DNA of 64,000 bases from Nansenia antarctica. Lineage: Eukaryota > Chordata > Actinopteri > Argentiniformes > Microstomatidae. The stretch's first letter is position 1; each line of letters starts with the position of its first letter. The notes below the pieces were generated by a model. It was not told the origin of the DNA. It made no database searches and saw only the letters and a list, made by a program, of their open reading frames with translations. The translations under genes and the position numbers were made by a program. Shown in pieces: positions 46,618 through 57,699 of this stretch. Location: assembly GCA_963989245.1 (NCBI GenBank), contig OZ022353.1, positions 27,679,593 to 27,743,592 on the forward strand, read 5' to 3'.

Positions 46618-47870
46618 GATTCTTAATAGGACTGGTTGTTAAAATCCCTAAATATTCAGCACAACAATTGAGTGGAGTTGGAGATGTCCTCTTGGGTGGA
46701 GTGGAATTTGGCAATGATCACCTGGTGCCACCAGTACGACACATCTTCAGTTGTGGTCCCCGACCTCATTGGGTGTTTCAGCCAGTTATCACAAGACACC
46801 CTCTGCCGAGGTTGGCCCACCACAGGCTGATCAGGCCTGGGTGTGTGTCGCACGGTGGCACCACGTGGTCATTTGGGAGCCCATGTTGGGTCCCTACGTT
46901 TCAGCCACAGCCAGTGACTGCTCCGTTCTGCTGCAGTGGACAGTTCTCTGATTGCCTTCCGTTGGGCCTGTCCTCTGATCCCTACTGCCCTCAGGAGCCT
47001 TGTGGTGGAGCTGGCTACAAAGCCTCTGCAGCCCACCTCCACTGGCCAAACCTTCACGTTCCAGCCCCGCCCCTCTGCTTCGACTGCTAAGTTGGCATAC
47101 CGCAGCCTCTTCCGTTCGAATGCCTCATCGATGGCCTCCTCCCATGGGACCGTCAGTTCTACGATGAAGACACGCCGGCAGGACTTGGACCAGAGGACTA
47201 GGTCTGGGCGCAGGTTGGTCGCTGCAATTTCGGGTGGGAAGGTGAGCCTCTGGCTGAGGTCTACCCGCATTTCCCAATCCCGGGCTGCGTTCAGTGGGCC
47301 TGAGTCTGGAGGTGATGGCTTGGTCCGCTGTTTCTCCCCTTCCCGGATGAAGGTTGTTTTCTGTGGAAAGGTAGTCTGGGCATTTATAGGCATGGCGTTG
47401 GTGGTTACCCTCTTGTGCTCAAGTTCGGCAGCCAAGCACTTTAGCACTTGGTTGTGGCGCCAGGTGTATCTTCCTTGAGTTAGACTGGTCTTGCAACCCA
47501 CCAAGATGTGTTTGAGGGTTGCTGGGGCTGCACACTGGAGACAGGCTGGGTCCTCTCCATACCAGAGATGTAGGTTGGTAGGAGAGGGCAGGACATCATA
47601 TGTGGCTCTGATGATGAAACTTAGCCTATTAGACTCCATGCTCCACAGTTCGTTCCATGTGATTTTCCTCCTCTCCACGCTCTCCCACTTCATCCAGCGG
47701 CCTTGCTGGGCTTGGGAGACTGCCTTGGCGCACCTGGCTGCTTCCTCCTGGTGGCGCACCTCCTCAACCACCATCTTCCGCCGTTCGGTTGGAGTAGCAT
47801 TAGTAGTTGCCATCAGACATGGAAATATGTCCATTTGCGGGACTGTTGTCCACAAATCAGCCTGTAACGT
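46618..47870 (-). mobile_element. 5'-truncated LINE with restriction-like endonuclease
   Basis: On the minus strand it has a C-terminal coding region (stop at 46869) and a 250-base 3' UTR ending at 46618, the same terminus as the short copy at 20971-21275. It has no poly(A). It is flanked by 69-78-base direct repeats. RT sequence is missing by truncation. Confidence 0.85.
46869..47870 (-). pseudogene. LINE C-terminus: Cys/His finger and PD-(D/E)XK-like endonuclease
   Basis: The frame is open for about 330 codons. It begins within the element (codons before 47870 belong to the duplicated target, so the first ATG at 47942 is not genuine). A basic, Arg-rich region (GRWMKWESVERRKITWNELW) is followed by a finger CLQCAAPATLKHILVGC (C-x2-C-x8-H-x4-C). 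About 100 residues later comes RPDLVLWS ... VFIVELTVPWEEA, the PD ... (D/E)xT pattern of restriction-like endonucleases in R2-type LINEs, followed by ERKRLRYANL and VEVGCRGF. In such elements this domain nicks the target DNA and primes reverse transcription. The RT must lie upstream in full-length copies. Confidence 0.7.
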
Positions 47871-47948
47871 TAGACACAGCACCTCGACATAAAAGCAATT
47901 TTTTTTGTTATGCTTGTTATAAAGAAAAGGTCTATAATGCATTGAAAT
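47871..47948. repeat. Long target-site duplication, right copy
   Basis: This matches 46549-46617 (TAGACACAGCACCTCG ... GCATTGAAAT). It contains about nine extra bases near its end. Confidence 0.85.
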
Positions 47949-48235
47949 TACATTAAACTAAGATAATAAGATGGTTATCATAATTTTTCTAATCTTTACT
48001 AATAAGTAGTTACAGAAAAAGTAAATGACATGTTCCTTATTAAGGCAAAGGGTCATGGCTCCGAATGAAACGGTGCCTCACGAATTTCTCCAAACGGAGC
48101 TGTGGATAGCCCTAGCCCTTACCCCTAGCCCTCGATGAAAAATTAATTGGGACACCACTACCCTAAACGCATGAACGTGCAAAACGGAGCCGAAGGGGTG
48201 AAAAACAGAGCCGGAGGGGTGAATTGGGATTCACC

Positions 48236-48440
48236 CATACACACTCTACAGTAAAGTGTTTGTAAGATGGCTAATCCTCACCCCAGAGCTAACCTTACTA
48301 CATACACACTCTACAGTAAAGTGTTTGTCAGATGCTAGTCCTCACCCCAGAGCTAACCTTACTACATACACACTCTACAGTAAAGTGTTTGTCAGATGGC
48401 TAGTCCTCACCCCAGAGCAAACCTTACTATCTACTCTACA
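48236..48440. repeat. 65-bp tandem repeat, just over 3 copies
   Basis: The unit begins CATACACACTCTACAGTAAA and contains CTCACCCCAGAGCTAACC. A further partial copy lies at 45455-45502 beyond the inserted element. Confidence 0.95.
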
Positions 48441-50419
<1,979 letters not shown>

Positions 50420-50629
50420 ATGAATAGGGTGTCAGCGAATAGGGTACGCAGGGGTGCATATCCCATAATGGGATGTCTCCCTCATCTTCTTCAGAGAACT
50501 GGGGTTACATACAATAACCTTAAGTTCTCTTTCAGTCAACTCGGTTCGACAGCTCACTCTGGGACAATGGCCGTATATCCAAAGCCTGTACAGAAAGTAA
50601 TTAAGATTCCTGGGGACAATCATTTCACA

Positions 50630-51053
50630 GGACCTCAGGAGAGAGGAGAACACCACCTCCACCATCAAGAAGGCCCAGCAGAGGATGTTCTTCCTGTGGT
50701 AACTGAAGAAATTCAGTATGCCGCAGAAAGTGATGGTGGAGTTCTACACATCCATCATCGAGTCCATCATCAGTTTATCGATCACCGTCTGGTTCGCTGC
50801 CTCCACTGCCAAGGACGAAGGCAGATTACAGCAGATTATTCGGTCAGCCGAGAAGGTCATAGGCAGCAACCTGCCATCTGTCCTGGACCTGTTCCACTCC
50901 AGGACCAGTAAGAGAGCAGGAAAGATCATCGCTGATCCCTCCCACCCTGGTCACCACCTCTTCCAAGTCTCCCATCTGGAAAAAGGTTCCGGTCTATCAA
51001 GATCAAAACCTCACGCCAGCCATGGCAGTGGGCCACACAAACAAGCCCCTTGA
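50630..51053 (+). pseudogene. C-terminal LINE ORF2 fragment
   Basis: The frames read KKAQQRMFFLWQLKKF, then MPQKVMVEFYTSIIESIISL, SAEKVIGSNLPSVLDLFHSR, TSKRAGKIIADPSHPGHHLF and, imperfectly, the family's final RRYRSIK-like segment. This is the region after the RT catalytic core. A stop after FFLW and a frame change near the end show decay. It encoded part of the polymerase of a non-LTR retrotransposon. Confidence 0.82.
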
Positions 51054-51071
51054 CTCTCATTGACTCTGGGA

Positions 51072-51268
<197 letters not shown>

Positions 51269-51879
51269 ACTGACAATGTGATCTATATTAGCTTTACATT
51301 TCTGTCATAGTCTTTGTCAAAATGTGCTTATATTGTGTTTTTTTTAAATTATATTGTTGTTTTCTTTATGTGTTATGCACCAACCACACCAAGTCAATTT
51401 CCTGTATGTGCGAATATACAATAAAAATAATTCTGATTCTGAAAACCTGATAGAGTACTTGGAATTGTACCCGGTCCACCCTACTCAGCTCCAGCACCCC
51501 AGGGCCGTATGTGCCAAAGAAGGTGTAGTGATATCCAGGCGGTAGAATCTCATGAGTGAGAGGAGGAGCCCAAATGGCTGCAGCACAAATCTCTGAACAG
51601 AGACGCTGCCAAGGAAGGCGCCAGGATTCCTAAACGGGGCTGCAGGTTATTAGAACTGTACGCCTCCACTATACAGTGAGAAGGCACTGTTTGGCAGTAC
51701 GAGGTCGGCGAACATACTAACAGTAGGTCACCCCCCCTGAATGCCTTAGATCTGTCGGGAATAATGTCTACTGCTCCAACAGCCCATCCTAAAACATGGG
51801 TTACAGTTATGTATGAGATTCTCCAAAAGTCTCTATTTAAGTGTGCTCTCTAAGAAGTCTGTTCTATTATTTCAAAGCA

Positions 51880-52025
51880 ATTGTTGTATATTATCTATGT
51901 ATCCTACATGCAGAAATCCTGTCTGATCATGAATACCATCTGGTAAGACCTTCTTAATTCTGTGTGTTATACATTTTGCCAGGACTTTTGCATCACAACA
52001 TTGTAGGGTAAGAGGCCTCCATTTA
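51880..52025 (-). pseudogene. L1-type RT fragment
   Basis: On the minus strand a short frame reads WRPLTLQCCDAKVLAKCITH then RIKKVLPDGIHDQTGFLHV, which corresponds to the L1 RT stretch WRPISLLN.D.KILAK ... DQTGF. Only about 40 codons are left, and a mariner relic begins at its right border. Confidence 0.65.
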
Positions 52026-52040
52026 TTTTTTATTTATTTT

Positions 52041-52545
52041 GTGTGTGTGAAGTTTCCACAGTCAGTGATGATTTGGGGTGCCATGTCATCTGCTGGTCCA
52101 CTGTGTCCACTTGCCCACACTGCCAAAACTAATTGTAACTGGTTTAATTACCATGGTAGTACTGTGCTTGATTGGCCAGCCAACTCGCCTGAGAGAATCT
52201 ATGGGGTATTGTCAAGAGGAAAATGAGAGCCACCAGACCCAACAATGCAGACGAGCTGAAGGCAGCTATCAAAGCAACCTGGGCTTCCATAACACCTCAG
52301 CACCACAGGCTGATTGCCTCCATGCCACGCCACATTATTTATTATTATAAATCCTTTTTTTGATTGGTCTTATGCAATATTCTAATATTTGAGATACTGG
52401 ATTTTTGATTATCATGAACAGTAAGTCGTAATCATCAACATTAAAACAAAAAAAGGCTTGAAATATTTCACTTCATGTGTAATGATTCTGAATCTAGAAT
52501 ATATGAATATAAGTTTCACTCTTTGAATTTTTTGAGATGCATCTG
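52041..52545 (+). pseudogene. Tc1/mariner-type transposase and 3' end, decayed
   Basis: SVMIWGAMSSAGPLC near 52062 precedes the second catalytic block, which is largely deleted. After LDWPANSP the expected DLNPIE is missing and the frame goes on with a form of NLWGIVKRKM, then RPNNADELKAAIKATWASIT-like sequence. The noncoding 3' end finishes with TTGAGATGCATCTGTA. Thus the catalytic glutamate has been lost. The 5' end is missing. Confidence 0.75.
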
Positions 52546-52582
52546 TACAGTGGGGTGCAGAAATTTGGGCACCCCGGGTTTA

Positions 52583-53780
52583 CAGTTTTTTACGATTGCT
52601 AACTCACCATGTTCAATACTGAAACCACAGTTTCACAACTCTTCATACAGTCAGCAGAGCAGAAACCCATGTGAACAAAACTGTGACTCTTTCTCTGAGA
52701 TTTGTGCATTGCTTTCATACAGAATGCATTAAATGACTACGTTCTCCAAATGCCATAACACTTCTCTCATTCAAACTCCCCCACTTGCAAAATACTATGT
52801 ATTTGCAACACATGTTTTCATTGCTAACATACTGTGTTCAAAACTCTGAAGAACACGTTCAAAACTGAATTATTTGGTGCAATTTTGCAGTAATCATATT
52901 CCTATCATATATGACAGAAAGCTCGCAATAAACTGTTTTTTTGCACAGTGTTTGAGTGTGCAGATGCTGTTATTTTTGCACTCTATTGATACTCTTCAGT
53001 TCCAGAACCTCAGCAAAGTCTGATAACGGATGAGCGGTGGTATTTTCACTATTTGCAGTAATCATATTAAAATGTCTAGAAAATATTAGCAGAATATATA
53101 CAATGAAATTAAATAGACTAGATGCATTGCCAGGGAAGACATTAGATGTGACCAGATGCAGACCAGAGGGTGGACCAAAACCCTGAGGAGTGAGACATTT
53201 TTGGTGTGATTGCTATTGTATTGTAGCCCTGGAATTTCAGTTTTTCTTTTTTCTTTGAACTTTGCATCTTCCACTTTATTTTTCACTTTTCATTTTACAC
53301 AAGTAAATGTAGTGTACTATGAAGTAAATGTACCGTAACTTACTTTCTGCAACGATACTGAAAAAAAAGGATAAAACATAGAATACAAAGGATAGAAGCA
53401 AAAGATAGAATATAGGATAGAAGCAAATTGCGGCATTTCTGATTAATTCTTGTTGCCTAATACTTTACAGTTGCACAGTCAACTATTCTGTCTATGATTA
53501 CTATAAATCAAACCATTTTTGTAATAAATATTCATTCTTGTGAAAATCATTCAAACTATGTAATGCTCCCTGTTGTTAGTGTTTTGTAAGTCAGAATGTT
53601 ATGAATGACAGTGTATGCTTCTGAGTGAACATTGTTGCCAGTGTGTGGTTGAACGAGCTTCTTTTGAGACATGAATGAAGTCATTGGCCAACATGAGTGT
53701 TACGAATGCAGACTGTATGAAGAGTTGTGAAACTGTGGTTTCAGTATTGAACATGGTGAGTTAGCAATCGTAAAAAACTG
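52583..53780. mobile_element. Tc1/mariner-type element with long inverted ends
   Basis: CAGTTTTTTACGATTGCTAA and over 60 further bases at the left (to about 52655) recur inverted at about 53705-53780, with TA on both sides (52581-52582 and 53781-53782). The interior is AT-rich and noncoding; a short homopolymer-rich frame at 53086-53286 is not convincing. Confidence 0.88.
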
Positions 53781-53998
53781 TAAATGTCTGTTACAATTAA
53801 TCTCCAAGTGATTGAAAGCAAACCTGAACACTAAATGCTACAAAGTTAAACATGTAACCTTTCTGCACATTTTAAAGCAAGGTTTCTTTTTCTTTTTCTT
53901 TTTCGAGTTTTTAAATGATAAAAAAGGAAAAGGGCCCTGTGCAAACGTTTGGGAACCCTTTTGGATTATTCTTTGTAACGAAGCCTTTCCTATGACCT

Positions 53999-56320
53999 CA
54001 ACACAAAATTAAGCGTCTGAAGTATGCAAAAGAAAACCTTGAGAAACCTGAAGCCTATTGGAACATTGTGCTTTGGACTGACGAAACCAACATTATTGAC
54101 AGGGTCTGGTTAAAAAGTCAGGAAGTCGGGCAAAATATTTTTTCTGTTTTTTCCAGATTTTTGGTTCCACACAACAGTACCGTTCATTACAAAAGCATTT
54201 ACTTTTTCTAAATCTATTATGTCTAACAAAGCTAGCTAGCTAGCTAGTTAACAAGCTAACACTTGTTTGACAAATTCAGGCACTTTCAGCTCTTTAAAAG
54301 GTTGAAAAGTCATTAGGTACAACCGTCCGAACACAAATGCAACCAACTAATGTGCCATTAAAATATCTAAAATGATATTACAACTATTATATAAACATTG
54401 TGGCATGATTTTACAAGGGTTTATAACAATATACTGCAAAATGGTTAAGGATTTGTATGTAGAAATGTTTGCTTTCCTCAAATCACTTTTGTCACAAAAA
54501 ATATATTTCACTGATATCATTCGGAGCAACCAATTTCAAGGCACCATTTTGGATCAAATCAACTGATAATCATCATGTGACAGGATATTACATCATTAAG
54601 AGCCCTGCAGCAGACCCTCTGAGTGAGAAGAAAAGTAGCCAGCTCTCTCTAAAATGTTTGATAAATGCACTTTTCCACTCCCTGTTATGACTATCCTCAA
54701 ATATCACATAATTTGGTACAACTGCTAAAACACACTGAAAATGTTGAAATATTTTAGAAAGATATATTTTATATGAATTCTTATTGCTAAGTTCAAGCTC
54801 AAGGTCAAGTTCTCACATAGGTAGCTAAACATGTGCCTGTTTTAACTGTTTACTTGAAGAAAATAATTCGGTACAACCAAAAATAATCATTCGGTACAAA
54901 CTATATATATGTATATCATTATATAAATATAATGGTTGTAACGAATTATAACAATCTATGTTAGTCCTATTTGCACATCTTTGGGTGCAAAATATAAAAT
55001 ATATTATTAATGGAAAATGTGTTATACATCATTTAACTTTTTAACTTTTTGCACTTCTGAAAACCTTATCCGTCATTGACCCACACACAAACACACACTA
55101 AAATGGTGCATGAAACATACAGTATGATGCATGTTTAGTAGGTCTGCAACAAATGTATTCATTCATTATGTTTTATCTTTGACAACCTATTTCTTCCTCC
55201 CACCATCTCCTATTAGTTTTGTAGAGGGGTAGCATAATTCTGGTGAGCAGTTTCAGTGGTTTGATAACGGATGCTAACAAAGGCACTATCTACCTTACTC
55301 ACAAAACAACAAATAACTGTTTGGCTATCCTAAGTAGACAACACACAATCCTAGTAAGCAACACATGTAACTCACTAAAACGTACCCAAGAACACAGCAG
55401 AAGGTCTGTCTGCAGACTACTGTGCCATGAATAGTGAACTGATGTGGAGATCAATGTCTAAAATTCCGTTGTCTTCTTCGTCATTGTCAGATTTGGAGTT
55501 CCCATTATGTATAGTCCAATATGAAGGAGTTCATTAATTGCCCACTGTCGATATTTCTGCCTGCTTTTGAAATTCTGTTGATAGCATTAGCGAGAGCTTC
55601 AGCATCCATTTTGTAAGCTTGTCAAGAAACAGGTCCACATGCACATGGCTACTTAAAATTTAAATACAGCTGGGGTGGGTGTGGCTACACACACTGCCAC
55701 ACTAATACCCCCCACCCGACTTTGCTAACTAAATGTAGGTATTTAGTGAATGTAAAACTATTGGTTATGATATCGAGTGGGTTCTTCATCGCTTCATTTG
55801 TCGTCCTACGCCAAAAACCGGAAAACACATTTTTTTCACAACAATACTTGTTTGGCTCGATTGCAAGGTTTCACAATTCCCGACATGAGGACCTTTTAAT
55901 GAAATAGTGTCACATTTTACTTTTTGGCCACAAACAAAGAAGGTATGTGGAGAAAAAAGGGTGAAGCATTTGTAGAGAAGAACACCTTGCCAACTGTTAA
56001 GCATGGAGGTGGATCCATTATGCTTTGGGGTTGTGTAGCAGCTGGGTGCACAGGTAATATTGTACGGGTGGAAGGAAGAATGGATTCCACCAAATATCAT
56101 GACATTCTAATCTAGAGGCTAATGTTCGACGGTCAGTCCAGAAATTGAAGTTGAAAAGAGGTTGGGTATTCCAGCAAGACAATGACCCGAAGCATACCTC
56201 AAAATCAACCATGAAGTACCTCCAGGAAAGACGGATTAAGGTTCTGGAATGGCCATCACAGTCCCCAGACTTAAATATTATTGAACACCTGTGGAGAGAT
56301 CTCAAACATCATTGGTGATC
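53999..56320 (+). pseudogene. Tc1-type transposase, split and decayed
   Basis: The first part (53999-54094) reads KLSV*..YAKENLEKPEAYWNIVLWTDETNI-like, with the first catalytic aspartate in TDE. After the insertion the gene resumes at about 55917 (FGHKQRR), with TVKHGGGSIMLWGCVAAGCT at 55996-56055. In a shifted frame the second aspartate is in the QQDNDPKHTSKSTMKYLQE-like block at about 56175. The third acidic residue is in SPDLNIIEHLWRDLKH at about 56260-56310. All three DDE positions can be traced, but stops and frame changes break the gene. Confidence 0.82.
54095..55911. mobile_element. AT-rich insertion with degenerate inverted ends
   Basis: It splits the Tc1 transposase between NI and FGHK. 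Near the left end TTAAAAAGTCAGGAAGTCGGG and near the right end (reverse complement) TTAAAAGGTCCTCATGTCGGG are inverted, and both are followed by T-rich sequence with a TTTTTGG. ACATT flanks both sides. The superfamily is unclear. GCTAGCTAGCTAGCTAG occurs at 54232-54248. Confidence 0.5.
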
Positions 56321-56442
56321 AAGACTCATCATTACTGAATAAGTTAAGTTAAGAATAAAGAAAAGTTGACCCTATCCCAAAACCTCCCATTCCAGATTGC
56401 CACTCTTCCGCCATCATCACTTTACAATTGTTAAGTACGGGA

Positions 56443-56706
56443 CGGGTGCTGAGAGACTGCGCCGACCAGCTGGCCGGGGTTTTCACCAACATCTTTAACC
56501 AGTCCCTGTCCCAGGCCACCGTCCCACCCTGCCTGAAAACCTCAACTATCATCCCAGTCCCGAAGAAAAGCACGGTGAGCTGCCTAAACGACTACCGCCC
56601 GGTGGCACTCACACCAATCATCATGAAGTGCTTCGAGAAACTAGTCCGGGCCCACATACTCACACGCCTCCCGCCCAACCTGGATCCATACCAGTTCGCC
56701 TACAGA
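56443..56706 (+). pseudogene. LINE RT fragment interrupted by the gypsy element
   Basis: The 264 bases encode GRVLRDCADQLAGVFTNIFN to NLDPYQFAYR and match the reverse complement of about 5996-6258 with no difference that I could see. The sequence is cut inside the codon after FAYR by the LTR at 56707. The remainder of this LINE should resume beyond the right edge of the window, past the other LTR. Confidence 0.88.
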
Positions 56707-57352
56707 TGTAACGATGGTCAAACAGCCAAACTTCTTTCATTCAATTCTTTTATTTGACCTGCAGAGAAGACACATAAAACACAATTCTTCTCTGTTCTGC
56801 AACTCTTGTAAATCCATCAAGATGGCGGCCATGTTCTGGTTCCACCGTCTATGTACATTTCACATCAAGACAATTTGTTTACAGAAAGAACACAAATTTC
56901 CCTCAAACATTTACAAATAACAATTACAAACAACATGTGGAGCAACATACCTGCAGAGAAGACACATAAAACACAATTCTTCTCTGTTCTGCAACTCTTG
57001 TAAATCTGCGCGTTCAAAATAACATACAATAAATGTTCTGTTTCACATCATCACAATACATGTAAAACAAACAGCACAGTACTACACCAACATTTTCACC
57101 CTACATTACAAGATTCTCCATACAAACAACAAAACACGAGGAGCATTTTACATAGCGCACATACCCATCAAGATGGCGGCCATGTTCTGGTTCCACCGTA
57201 AGTACGGCAACAAGAGAAGGACAAAAGAACGCGCAGACCTGCAGTACACCCAAACTCCAAAGGGGGGCTCCAACAACAACCAGGGCTGCTCAAGCACGGC
57301 GAAACTCATCTACATTCACCACAACTAAACATACATTCCCAACTCTGTTACA
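56707..57352 (-). mobile_element. 3' LTR of Ty3/gypsy element (646 bp)
   Basis: On the minus strand the LTR starts TGTAACAGAGTTGGG at 57352 and ends CCATCGTTACA at 56707, giving TGTAAC ... GTTACA termini. A polypurine tract adjoins its start. An AATAAA is near 56750 on the minus strand. Two repeated blocks lie inside: a 57-bp block at 56757-56813 and 56949-57005, and a 35-bp block at 56814-56848 and 57165-57199 containing AAGATGGCGGCC, the core of a YY1-type site. Confidence 0.88.
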
Positions 57353-57364
57353 CCCACCTCCCCT
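57353..57364 (-). promoter_or_regulatory. Polypurine tract
   Basis: AGGGGAGGTGGG on the minus strand lies directly before the LTR start TGTAAC, the usual primer site for plus-strand synthesis. Confidence 0.75.
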
Positions 57365-57699
57365 GAATTTCGCCAACCTTGAGCAGCAACTATACATTTA
57401 AACACTACTTTTTACTTTTTACACTATTACATAGGGCCGCCAAAGGACAGGACAGCCAACTTGAAAAGTATCCTATAAGGATGAAGTGGAAAGAGAGGTA
57501 ACCTATCTCTCCAACCAACTACTGGCGGTAGGATGCGTTCTACACCCCACAAGACCCTTTTTTTTTTTTTCACTGTGTATTACTAGCCTTCAAGAGGCCA
57601 CAACCTCTTATGAAACAATCAGAATAACGAACAAACCTATATGTCATAGGATGTCAGTGTGCACAGTGTATACATGCACTGAACTGAGCTTCGGCTTAT
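57365..57699. other. Noncoding segment between integrase stop and LTR
   Basis: No env-like or other frame is present on the minus strand between the integrase stop and the polypurine tract. Confidence 0.7.

Larger units (their letters stand above)
45503..48235. mobile_element. DNA element inserted in a tandem repeat
   Basis: The left end GGCCGAATCCCGATTCCC ... ACCCCTTTGGCTCGTTTTG and the right end (reverse complement) GTGAATCCCAATTCACCCCT ... ACCCCTTCGGCTCCGTTTTG are inverted repeats. Copies of the same 65-bp tandem unit lie on both outer sides. The target duplication is short or lost (ATA on both sides is possible). No transposase is recognised. It carries an endonuclease-type LINE at 46618-47870. 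Confidence 0.75.
52548..56340 (+). mobile_element. Tc1-type transposon with two nested MITEs
   Basis: The left end CAGTGGGGTGCAGAAATTTG follows TA at 52546-52547, which is also the TA at the end of the preceding mariner relic. Transposase sequence is split by insertions at 52583-53780 (in the noncoding lead) and at about 54095-55911 (in the gene). The right end is not recognisable. Confidence 0.75.

Noticed and set aside
46936..47892. Plus-strand frames of 180 and 133 codons
   Set aside because: They are antisense to the LINE endonuclease frame, which has clear domain motifs.
47871..47942. N-terminal codons of the 357-codon frame starting at 47942
   Set aside because: They fall in the duplicated target sequence and so are not part of the LINE protein.
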